Shown here: piece by piece, positions 1-8,994 of the stretch
Numbering within the stretch: the stretch's first letter is position 1
How the letters are laid out: every line of letters begins with the position of its first letter
From: Acidimicrobiaceae bacterium
GTDB taxonomy: Bacteria > Actinomycetota > Acidimicrobiia > Acidimicrobiales > RAAP-2
NCBI GenBank assembly: GCA_003141095.1
Contig: PLKM01000039.1
Coordinates: 35,285 to 99,284, forward strand
Length of the DNA: 64,000 nucleotides
Reading direction: 5' to 3'
Notes under the pieces: generated by a model
Database searches by the model: none
Told to the model about the DNA's origin: nothing
Seen by the model: the letters and a program-made list of their open reading frames with translations, nothing else
Made by a program: the position numbers and the translations under genes

Positions 1-102
1 GGCCTCGTGGACTGCCTCTACCCGCTCTTCAACGTGCGAAAGCAAACCTTGCACGACGTCTTCGCCCACACCATTGTGTTGAACAAGCCGTCAATCGCGT
101 AG
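1..102 (+). CDS. RDD family membrane protein, C-terminal fragment (5' end outside window)
   Basis: Frame 1 reads GLVDCLYPLFNVRKQTLHDVFAHTIVLNKPSIA*, matching the C-terminus of the RDD protein at 25647-26183 (LVDNLFPLFDARKQTLHDKFANTIVV). Confidence 0.8.
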   Translation, partial: GLVDCLYPLFNVRKQTLHDVFAHTIVLNKPSIA

Positions 103-474
103 CGACTCCGAGGTGTCCGGACCTAGACCCGGGCGCCCGCATTCGCCCACTTTCGCACGCAACACTGTTTGACTGTGCTCAGCACGATCTCGGTCAAGAT
201 AACGACCAAGCGCCAACCTTTTGATGCCAACACCGCCTGCTTGAACGGCGACGAATGAGGACACTACGTTCAAGGAACCAGCACGACATCTCTGCGCTAC
301 AAGGGGCTGGAGTTCTGCTCGGCGGCGCGATCTTCGACGTCCCACGGGGACTGGTCATCTCCCCGCGCGAAAATGAATGACGACGCGAATCGACGGTGCC
401 GTCAATCAAACGCCGAGCCAGTCCCGGCTCGGCGTTCGATTGGCCCACAAGGTCGAAAGGACGGCGACGCCGAT

Positions 475-1110
475 TCAGCGAGTTCCTTCGTGACCAGAGC
501 GATTCGTCCGCGACGGCAGCGAGACAAAAGGATCCAACTCTTGGCTTATCTGTCGCAACGTGGAACCTAGATCAACCGAGCAGTGGGGATTGTAGAGAGG
601 TCCCGCCCCGTCACTCAGCAGCTCGCTTGACATTGCGACACCTCGCGCAGTCGGAAGCGGGGCCAAGAGACCAGCCAACATCGCCCGAATCTGTGCCTCG
701 GCGACCTCGACTCGATTGTGAATCACCGGCACACGTAAATCACGCCGCGTCACGGGCTCGTGCGGCTGAATGAGCAGGTCTAACCAACTCTGGGCCAGGG
801 CCTGGCGCACGGTGGGTGAAACGAGCAGTTGAGCTCGCGCGGCCAGGAGTCGGCTCGACTCGGGGGCCTCTCCTCTTGCCAGTCGGACATCGAGCGTCGC
901 ACCGAGCGCTCGGGCGGCGAACTTGATCCAGAGGGGCATCAAACCGGCATTCGATTCCTGGATTTGGCGGGCGTCGGTCCGAGTGGGTGTCTGCCCGGTG
1001 CTGTGCCGATCAATCTGACCGCAGGCGTCGCCGTTTCTTGCGCGGCGCCCGTGACGATCCGCTTGCACCTGGTCGCGATCTGTCAAGTTAAAAGTCTTCT
1101 TGTTGCTCAT
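475..1110 (-). CDS. Conserved hypothetical protein
   Basis: Long ORF; the start MSNKKTF at 1110 is preceded by AAGGAG on the minus strand. The C-terminal two thirds look like a real protein (LMPLWIKFAARALGATLDVRLARGE...). The ORF-track start at 1317 is probably too long. Confidence 0.65.
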   Translation of the reverse strand: MSNKKTFNLTDRDQVQADRHGRRARNGDACGQIDRHSTGQTPTRTDARQIQESNAGLMPLWIKFAARALGATLDVRLARGEAPESSRLLAARAQLLVSPTVRQALAQSWLDLLIQPHEPVTRRDLRVPVIHNRVEVAEAQIRAMLAGLLAPLPTARGVAMSSELLSDGAGPLYNPHCSVDLGSTLRQISQELDPFVSLPSRTNRSGHEGTR

Positions 1111-1953
1111 TTCTCCACTCCTTAACGGGAAACTGCTGTCCTTTAATTCTCGCGGGAGAGTAACGAATAGGTTCTTAAAAGTCTGCGGTTTCTCGTCATA
1201 ATTTCTTAATGGCAACCGCGTCAACTCTTGCAGTGCGTCATTCCATTCTCCCAAAGCGCAAGCGGTTCCAATTGATCGCGGCGAACTGTTGCCAGTGGGT
1301 CGAATGGCAACCTTCACTCACCAGGTCGCCGTTGCGATCCATGAGATCCGTCGTGGGGTTATGCCTCGGAGGTAACTGTTGCGTCAACAATCGAGTGAAC
1401 CCGGAACGATTGACGCTCGGCCATGACCCCTACGCCCTTTAACGCGACCAGAAGTGACGCACCGATTGGACGAAGTGGGCGAACTTTGCCGGCGCGTTGG
1501 CCGGTTGAGAACGACTGATTCCGGCGCAGGGTGCGAGCAGTCAAGCAGCTTCGGCGTGTTTGTTGTTTCGAAGCGGCTCGTTGACGTGGCCGCGTCGACC
1601 CTTGGACGCATCGGGCGCGGATCTACACGCACCACGACGAACATTCCGAGGTCCCCGTCCCCATCCAATGCGTGAAGGCGACATTCGTGCCAGCCTCGCA
1701 GAAACGCCAACAACGGTGGACTACCATTTGATAACTTCTATAAGGGTGTGCCGGGAAGACTGGTCGGCGGTAGGGAGTTCGTCGATGATGAGGTTTTTCG
1801 CCCACGCTCGAGGATTTGCACGTGGGAAATCTGACGTTGCCACTTCACTTGTTCGATGCATCCACGATGTTGACATTCCCCCCAGCACAAGAATCTTGGC
1901 TCGTGCCCTCACGAGCGATCACCGGATCCTGACGACTCTCACGGTCAACAGTC

Positions 1954-3339
1954 ATGCGTAACCAAGGAGAACTCCCGAACTGGCGATGGGAAGCACTGCG
2001 CACGACGCTGTGGTTTCTCCCAGCCGTTCTGATCGTCATCGGAACGCTGATTTTCATCGTAACTTTCAAGATTGACGTGGCCGCGTACTACCACCAGATT
2101 CAACTCCCGTCTTGGCTTCGCAGCGGAAGTTCCCAGACCGGTCCACGTGAAGTCCTCATCGCCATCGCGGCCGCCATCATCACTGTCGTTGGTGTCGTGT
2201 TCTCCATCACGATCCTGGCGCTCACCCTTGCGTCACAGCAGTTCGGTCCGCGCATGATGCGCAATTTCGTTCGTGACGTCGGGAATCAAGTCACGTTGGG
2301 CGTCTTCGTCGCCACCTTCGTGTACTCGGTGTTGGCCCTGGGCTCCATTACGATTTATCCTCACAGCAACTTTGTGCCGCACCTCAGCATCACGGTCGCC
2401 GAGGCACTCCTGCTGGTTGACGTCGTGGTCCTTGTCTACTTCATAGACCACATCGCCAACTCCATCCAACTTCCCGAGGTGATTGCGGGCATCGCCAGAG
2501 ACCTCGAGTCCGCCATCGACACCGAGTTCCCGATTGTCGCTCTCGTGGATGTGACGTCTTGGACCACGAAGCAAGATTCGTTTGATCACCAGCCGACGGC
2601 GGAACTCTTGCGAATAATCGACGAGCGCGGCGGGGTGGTCCTCGCAACCGAGAGCGGCTACCTTCAGTTCGTTGGGTACGCGCAAGTCGCCAAGATCGCA
2701 AAACTGGTCGATGCCGTGATCCGTCTCGACTATCGGCCAGGCCACTTCATCGTTGCCGGACGACCTGTCGCCAGGGTGTTTCCTCAAGGCGCCGCACAGC
2801 AAGTCGAGAAGGCACTCGCCAAGGCGCATGTAACCGGACCGCACCGCACCCTCATGCAAGATCCAGTGTTCGCGATCGATCAGTTGGTGGAGATCGCCAT
2901 TCGAGCGCTCTCCCCCGCCGTGAACGACACCTTCACCGCGCTGACCTGTCTTGACTGGCTCTCCTCGGGCCTAAATCGGATATCGGGTCGGGACTTCTCG
3001 GAACGCGTCTATCGAGACGATGAAGGTCGCGTCCGGCTTATCGGAGCCGATTGGTCTTACCCGAAGATGGTGAATCGCGCGTTTGACAAGATCCGGCAAG
3101 CGGCCCGCGGCATGCCTGCGGTGATGATGCGTATCCTCGACTCCCTCATCGCCGTCGCCGAAGCCACGAACTCTGAGGCTCAGCGCGACGTGCTTCTCCG
3201 ACAGGGCGAGATGGTGCTTAACAGCGCACGTGAATCAGTCACCGACCAAAACGATCTCGAAGATATCTCCTCGCACTTCATCCGACTTAGCGATTACGTG
3301 ATTCACCGCAATAGCCCGAGCACCTTCTCACCCCTCTGA
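1954..3339 (+). CDS. DUF2254 family membrane protein
   Basis: 461 aa with N-terminal TM helices and DUF2254-type sequence (VVGVVFSITILALTLASQQFGPRMMRNFVRD; AIRALSPAVNDTFTALTCLDWL). Confidence 0.9.
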   Translation: MRNQGELPNWRWEALRTTLWFLPAVLIVIGTLIFIVTFKIDVAAYYHQIQLPSWLRSGSSQTGPREVLIAIAAAIITVVGVVFSITILALTLASQQFGPRMMRNFVRDVGNQVTLGVFVATFVYSVLALGSITIYPHSNFVPHLSITVAEALLLVDVVVLVYFIDHIANSIQLPEVIAGIARDLESAIDTEFPIVALVDVTSWTTKQDSFDHQPTAELLRIIDERGGVVLATESGYLQFVGYAQVAKIAKLVDAVIRLDYRPGHFIVAGRPVARVFPQGAAQQVEKALAKAHVTGPHRTLMQDPVFAIDQLVEIAIRALSPAVNDTFTALTCLDWLSSGLNRISGRDFSERVYRDDEGRVRLIGADWSYPKMVNRAFDKIRQAARGMPAVMMRILDSLIAVAEATNSEAQRDVLLRQGEMVLNSARESVTDQNDLEDISSHFIRLSDYVIHRNSPSTFSPL

Positions 3340-3945
3340 GTACGCGACTCGCACGATTGCGGTCCATGGGCGGAGTTACCCGGGCGGGGCCACCGCAGAG
3401 GAGTCCTTCAAAGGCAAAGCTATTGGTGAACTTACGGTTATTGGCCCTCGTGGTCTGTTTGGACCCACGATCTCTCACTTTGGACTGCGCCCGGGCTTCG
3501 TCGAGCTACCCCAAGAGGGCGCTGGCGTAGTTGGTTGTCCTGGGCGGTCAGTCTCAGGTTACGCAACGACGTCGTCGGGCCTTCGAAACCAACAAGATCC
3601 GAGTACTCAGCTCTCCGTCAATTGCAAAGCATGTCAAGTTCGCCTTCGAACCAATGCAGGTCACGCAGCCGGAATCGGCCCCCGTCGGAGACTCTTGATG
3701 TCGACCCGCTGATTACGCTCAACGCACCATTTCGATGCCACGGTCCTACGAACTCGCTCCGCATTTCACAGACCATCGCGACATCACCGCAGCTTCGACC
3801 GTCGACATCCCCCATTCGATTTCAACGCACTCGAATTGAGGTCCCGACGAGCGCTGCGACCTCACTGAGTTTCCAGACCGTTCCTTCCAGCACTCAAGTC
3901 ACAGTTCCCCACCAACGACCTTTCACGGGTCGTGCCGAAGCGAAT

Positions 3946-4686
3946 CTACGACGCAGTGGCTCGATTCGCGGAGAGCATTCGAGAAAGTCGCACGGCGGCC
4001 ATTCGAACTGACGGGCCCGTGGTCTTGGGCTCGAACGAGTTGACCGGGATCGTTACCGAGAGCGCCGCACGGACGTGGCCATTGACGACAATCGGACTCG
4101 CCACGCAGGCGAGACCGGCCCGTGCTTCTTCGAGTTCGACCGCTATGCCCGTTCGTCTGGTTTCGGCCAGTGAAGCTCGCAGTTGAACCGGATCCGTCAT
4201 TGAGTATCGAGTCCGCCTCGTAAGTCCCTCGACGATCGCCGCCTCGATCAGCACTTCGTCGAACGCCAGGATCGCTTTCCCGACGGCAGTGCACGTTGCC
4301 GGAATTCGTCCTCCAATGTGCGAGGCGACGAGCTGATGACCCTGGCGTCCGACACGGACCAAGTACATGACATCGGTTCCCTGCAAGATTCCCAGTTGGA
4401 TGACGTGCCGCGTGCGCTCGTAGAGCTCTTCCATGAACGGTCGTGCTGCAGTGACAATTTGATTCTGACGAAGTGCGGTGCCACCGAGTTCGAAGAGGCG
4501 TAGACCCAGACTGTGCCCGTCGGCTGACGATTCGACCAGTCCGGCATCACGCAACTCGGTGACGACCCGGTGGACGGTTGATTTTGGCAGACCGGTGCTG
4601 CGGGCCACGTCACGCAGCGACACAGGCTCGGAGACGTCGGCCAGCGCCGCGAGAATCGTCAGGCCTTTGGAAAGCGACGTCGCCAT
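3946..4686 (-). CDS. IclR family transcriptional regulator
   Basis: N-terminal HTH (SLSKGLTILAALADVSEPVSLRDVARSTGLPKSTVHRVVTELRDAGLV) and C-terminal IclR effector domain. Start at 4686 chosen because GGAGG lies just upstream; ORF track start is 4701. Confidence 0.93.
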   Translation of the reverse strand: MATSLSKGLTILAALADVSEPVSLRDVARSTGLPKSTVHRVVTELRDAGLVESSADGHSLGLRLFELGGTALRQNQIVTAARPFMEELYERTRHVIQLGILQGTDVMYLVRVGRQGHQLVASHIGGRIPATCTAVGKAILAFDEVLIEAAIVEGLTRRTRYSMTDPVQLRASLAETRRTGIAVELEEARAGLACVASPIVVNGHVRAALSVTIPVNSFEPKTTGPSVRMAAVRLSRMLSANRATAS

Positions 4687-4705
4687 CAGGGTTCCCTCCA
4701 CTCAG

Positions 4706-4726
4706 TTGTCCCACTATACGGGACAA
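4706..4726. promoter_or_regulatory. Inverted repeat TTGTCCC-N7-GGGACAA, candidate IclR operator
   Basis: Perfect 7-bp arms (TTGTCCC ACTATAC GGGACAA) in the iclR/aceE divergent intergenic region. Confidence 0.6.
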
Positions 4727-4795
4727 TTTTCTGGACTAATCGCGAGAACTGCTTTAGGGTCACGTTAACTAGCCATTATTTGAAGAGAGACAGCG

Positions 4796-7558
4796 TTGCG
4801 TGACGACTACGTAGAACAGCTTCCCGACGTCGACCCCGAAGAGACCACCGAGTGGCTCGATTCGCTCGACTCACTCGTCGACGCCGGCGGTGAGCGCCGC
4901 GCGAGGTTCGTACTCGCCAAGCTGACCGACCGCGCGCGCGCCCTCGGCGTCGGAACGCCCCTCGAAGTGTCAACCCCCTACATCAATACGATTCCCGCCT
5001 CGGCCCAAGAGTGGTTTCCCGGCGACGTTGCAATCGAACGCCGGATCCGTGCATACATCCGATGGAACGCCGCGGTCATGGTGGTGAACGCGAACCACCG
5101 CGCCGACGGGATCGGCGGGCACCTCGCCACGTACGCGTCGTCCGCCGGTCTCTACGAGTTGGGCTTCAACCACTTCTTCAAGGGCAAGGCGCACGGCCAG
5201 GCGGGCGATCACGTCTACTTCCAGGGCCACGCCGCACCGGGCATCTACTCACGCGCATATCTCGAAGGGCGTTTCGACGAGACCCATCTTTCGAACTTTC
5301 GTCGCGAACTCTCCGGCCACGGGCTTACGAGCTATCCGCACCCCTGGCTCATGGGAGATTTCTGGGAATTCCCCACCGTCTCCATGGGACTCGGTCCGAT
5401 CAACTCGATCTATCACGCCCGATTCAACCGTTACCTACACCACCGTCGAATCGACGACACATCCAATTCGAGGGTCTGGTGCTTTCTCGGCGATGGCGAG
5501 TGCGACGAGCCCGAGACGTTGGGTTCAATTAGCCTCGCGGGCCGCGAGCACCTTGACAATCTGACCTGGGTCGTCAACTGCAACCTCCAGCGTCTCGACG
5601 GGCCAGTGCGTGGCAACGGCAAGATCATCCAAGAGCTCGAGGCGGTCTTTCGCGGCGCGGGTTGGAACGTCATCAAGGTGATCTGGGCCGAAGGTTGGGA
5701 CGCACTACTCGCCCACGATACCGACGGGGTGTTGCTCGACAAGATGAATACGACGGTCGACGGAGAGTTCCAGCGCTACGCCACTGAATCGGGGGCCTAC
5801 ATTCGCGAGCACTTCTTCGGGCCCGATCCTCGACTGAGGGCGTTGGTGAGCCACCTCACGGACGACGAGTTGCAGAAGCTTCCGCGCGGCGGCCACGACT
5901 ACCTGAAGATGTACGCCGCGTACAAGTCCGCGACGGAGCACCGAGGCTCACCGACGGTCATCCTCGCCAAGACCGTCAAGGGATGGACGCTCGGCTCTGC
6001 CACCGAAGGACGCAACGCCAGCCACCAGGTGAAGAAACTCAATCACGACCAGCTCGTGTCACTGCGCACGAGACTCCATCTCGAAGACGTGATCGACGAG
6101 ACGGTTCTCGCGAAGGACGACCCTCCGTACTACCGGCCACCAGCAGAGTCCGACGAGTATCGATACATGACCGAGCGACGAGATCTTCTGGGCGGATCGC
6201 TGCCCCAACGCTCGACGATTATCCGCAAGCCGCTCGTGCTTCCACCCGATGACACCCTCAACGAGTTCGATCAGGGCTCGAAGGGCGCGGAGGTCTCGAC
6301 GACCATGAGTTTCACTCGGCTGCTGCGCACGCTCGCGCGCACTGAAGGATTGGGACCGCGGGTGGTCCCGATCATCCCCGACGAGGCGCGAACCTTCGGA
6401 ATGGACGCGCTTTTTCGCGAGTTTGGAATCTACGCGTCCGAGGGCCAGCGCTACGAGTCAGTCGACGCTCGGTTGCTCCTCAGCTACACCGAGTCCCAGG
6501 ACGGCCAACTGCTCGAAGAGGGAATCACCGAAGCGGGTTCCATGGCGAGCTTCACGGCCGCCGGCACGGCCTACGCGACGCGCGGCGTCCCCATGGTGCC
6601 CTTCTTCGCCTTCTATTCGATGTTCGGCTTCCAGCGCGTGGGTGACCTCATCTGGGCGGCCGCTGACGCGCAGGCCAAGGGGTTCCTGCTCGGAGCGACC
6701 GCCGGACGCACGACACTGCTCGGCGAAGGTCTTCAGCATCAGGACGGACACAGCCTGTTGCTGGCGTCAACGGTGCCCACCTGCCAGGCCTACGACCTCG
6801 CCTACGCCTACGAGGTCGCCGCCGTCGTGCGATGCGGCCTGCAACGGATGTATGGCGCCAAGGACGCGAACGGAACCGACGGGGCGGGAGAGTCGGTCTT
6901 CTACTACTTGACCCTGTACAACGAGAACTATGAGATGCCCGCTCGACCTGATGGGGTCACTGACGACCACATCATGTCCGGGCTCTACAAGTGGGCCGGC
7001 GCTCCTTCGGGCACCGAGGCAGTCGCCACCATACTGTTTTCGGGCTCGGCGCAGGGTGCCGCGCGCGCCGCGCAGACAGCACTGGCCGAGCGTTACGGCG
7101 TCGGCGCGGAACTGTGGAGTGCGACGAGCTACAAGCGACTTCGAGAAGACGCGCTTTCAGCGGAACGCGTGAACCGCCTCCATCCAATGGAGAAGCCGCG
7201 TCTCGCACCGGTGACCGAGTCGCTCTCGCGAGCCCCCGGGCCGGTGATCGCGGTCTCTGACTTCATGAAGGCGATCCCCGATCAAATCAGTCGGTTCGTT
7301 CCCCCAATCACTGTCGAAGGCGCGACGAAACGTGCCGCGACGCGTCCACGCCCTTTCATCACGCTTGGGACCGATGGATTCGGAAGGTCTGACACGCGCG
7401 AAGCGCTGCGCAGGTTCTTCGAGACCGACGAGGGCCACGTTGTCGTCGCCGTGCTATCGGGTCTGGCCGAACTCGGCGCGATCAAGCCGGAGGTCGTCGA
7501 AAGTGCCATCAAAGAGTACGGGCTCGATCCCGAACTCGACGACCCGAGAACGCGGTAG
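4796..7558 (+). CDS. aceE: Pyruvate dehydrogenase E1 component, homodimeric type
   Basis: 920 aa, TTG start. Characteristic AceE sequence (RRIRAYIRWNAAVMVVNANHRADGIGGHLATYASSAGLYELGFNHFFKG; FLGDGECDEPET; LGEGLQHQDGHSLLLASTVP). Confidence 0.96.
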   Translation: MRDDYVEQLPDVDPEETTEWLDSLDSLVDAGGERRARFVLAKLTDRARALGVGTPLEVSTPYINTIPASAQEWFPGDVAIERRIRAYIRWNAAVMVVNANHRADGIGGHLATYASSAGLYELGFNHFFKGKAHGQAGDHVYFQGHAAPGIYSRAYLEGRFDETHLSNFRRELSGHGLTSYPHPWLMGDFWEFPTVSMGLGPINSIYHARFNRYLHHRRIDDTSNSRVWCFLGDGECDEPETLGSISLAGREHLDNLTWVVNCNLQRLDGPVRGNGKIIQELEAVFRGAGWNVIKVIWAEGWDALLAHDTDGVLLDKMNTTVDGEFQRYATESGAYIREHFFGPDPRLRALVSHLTDDELQKLPRGGHDYLKMYAAYKSATEHRGSPTVILAKTVKGWTLGSATEGRNASHQVKKLNHDQLVSLRTRLHLEDVIDETVLAKDDPPYYRPPAESDEYRYMTERRDLLGGSLPQRSTIIRKPLVLPPDDTLNEFDQGSKGAEVSTTMSFTRLLRTLARTEGLGPRVVPIIPDEARTFGMDALFREFGIYASEGQRYESVDARLLLSYTESQDGQLLEEGITEAGSMASFTAAGTAYATRGVPMVPFFAFYSMFGFQRVGDLIWAAADAQAKGFLLGATAGRTTLLGEGLQHQDGHSLLLASTVPTCQAYDLAYAYEVAAVVRCGLQRMYGAKDANGTDGAGESVFYYLTLYNENYEMPARPDGVTDDHIMSGLYKWAGAPSGTEAVATILFSGSAQGAARAAQTALAERYGVGAELWSATSYKRLREDALSAERVNRLHPMEKPRLAPVTESLSRAPGPVIAVSDFMKAIPDQISRFVPPITVEGATKRAATRPRPFITLGTDGFGRSDTREALRRFFETDEGHVVVAVLSGLAELGAIKPEVVESAIKEYGLDPELDDPRTR

Positions 7559-7586
7559 GTGGTTTGCAAATGAGGAGAGAGTTCTG

Positions 7587-8891
7587 ATGACTGACGTACG
7601 CATGCCCGAGCTCGGTGAGACGATCACGCAGGGTACGATCACCCGATGGTTCAAGGAGGTCGGGGACACGGTCGCCGTCTCGGAAGCGCTCTTTGAGGTG
7701 TCGACGGAAAAGGTCGACGCCGAGGTGCCCTCGCCACTCGCCGGGACGATCACCAAGATCCTGATCGGTCTCGGTGAAACCGTCGACGTCGGCACGATCG
7801 TCGCCGAGATTGACGCCGTAGGTTCCGCGCCGTCATCCGTAACCGCTTCGCCCGCGCCACCCGTCGTACCCGAGGAACCGCAAACTGTGCCTTCAAGTAC
7901 AGCCGCCCAGCCTCCAACTCCCGCGCCACCCGCGCCACCTGTCGTGGAGGCGGCGCCACCGGCACCTCCACTACTCGTCACTTCACCTATCGTGCGCAAG
8001 TTGATCAACGACCTGGGCTCTGATGCGAACCTCGTAACCGGCACCGGCCCCGACGGGAGAGTTACCCGTCAGGACGCGGAGAAGGTGGCGTTCTCGACTG
8101 AACATCTTCGAACCGCCAGCGTCAAGAGTTCCAAAGAGGAGTTGGCGCCTTCGCGTCTCGTACCGCCTCCGGTACCCGAAGGGGCGAACTTCGTCGCGTT
8201 CAATAAGACACGAAAGATTACTGGCGATCGGATGGTGATTTCGAAGGCTACGTCGCCGCATGTCATGACCGCCGTCGAGGTCGACTACGAGCGGATTGAG
8301 TCGGTACGCCGTAAGAACCAAGGCCAGTGGCGTCGCGACGAGGGTTTCACCCTGACGTATCTCCCATTCATTTGCCGGGCGCTCGTGCAGGTGCTCCGCC
8401 AATTCCCACACCTCAACGCCTCGGTTGTCGAGTCCGGTCTCGTACTGCACGACCACGTGGATCTCAACATCGCAATCGATCTCAACTTCGAGGGTCTGCT
8501 CGCGCCGGTGGTCCGCAACGCCGAGGACAAACGTCTCGGCGCAATCGCCCGTGAGATCTCTGACCTCGCCACGAGGGCACGTAGTTCGAAGTTGCGCACT
8601 GAAGAGCTGATCGGCGGGACCTTCACGGTCTCGAACTCGGGGCCCTTTGGCACCTTCATGGTCGCGCCCGTCATCAACCAGCCCCAAGTGGCGATTCTCT
8701 CCACTGATGGCGTGTCGCGAAAGCCCGTCGTGATCACTGACAGCGAAGGGGGCGAATCGATTGCCATCCATTCGGTGGGAATGCTCGTCCTCAGCTGGGA
8801 CCACCGTGCCTTTGACGGAGCGTACGCAGCCGCGTTCCTTCGATCGCTGAAAGATGTGCTGGAAAACCATTCCTGGGAGTCAGAACTCTAA
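7587..8891 (+). CDS. 2-oxo acid dehydrogenase E2 component (dihydrolipoamide acyltransferase)
   Basis: N-terminal lipoyl domain (FEVSTEKVDAEVPSPLAG), Pro/Ala linker, peripheral-subunit-binding domain and catalytic domain with SWDHRAFDGAYAAAFL (intact HxxxDG). ATG at 7587; the ORF-track extension to 7332 overlaps aceE and looks spurious. Confidence 0.93.
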   Translation: MTDVRMPELGETITQGTITRWFKEVGDTVAVSEALFEVSTEKVDAEVPSPLAGTITKILIGLGETVDVGTIVAEIDAVGSAPSSVTASPAPPVVPEEPQTVPSSTAAQPPTPAPPAPPVVEAAPPAPPLLVTSPIVRKLINDLGSDANLVTGTGPDGRVTRQDAEKVAFSTEHLRTASVKSSKEELAPSRLVPPPVPEGANFVAFNKTRKITGDRMVISKATSPHVMTAVEVDYERIESVRRKNQGQWRRDEGFTLTYLPFICRALVQVLRQFPHLNASVVESGLVLHDHVDLNIAIDLNFEGLLAPVVRNAEDKRLGAIAREISDLATRARSSKLRTEELIGGTFTVSNSGPFGTFMVAPVINQPQVAILSTDGVSRKPVVITDSEGGESIAIHSVGMLVLSWDHRAFDGAYAAAFLRSLKDVLENHSWESEL

Positions 8892-8994
8892 AGACCTTGG
8901 CTTAACGGTCGTAGGAACAATGGCGTTGGCGAGAACTCACGATGACCCTGGTTCGTTCAACGGGGGTGTGTACAAATCCCCCTCGGGATCCTGG

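Noticed and set aside
3535-4011. 158-aa plus-strand ORF overlapping the iclR 3' end
   Set aside because: Ser/Arg/Pro-rich, overlaps iclR, no recognisable domain.
7332-7586. N-terminal extension of the E2 ORF overlapping aceE
   Set aside because: Arg-rich, overlaps aceE by more than 200 bp; the lipoyl domain begins right at the ATG at 7587.
8960-8985. GGGGG-N11-CCCCC hairpin downstream of E2
   Set aside because: Five-bp stem and long loop without T-tract; too weak for a terminator call.
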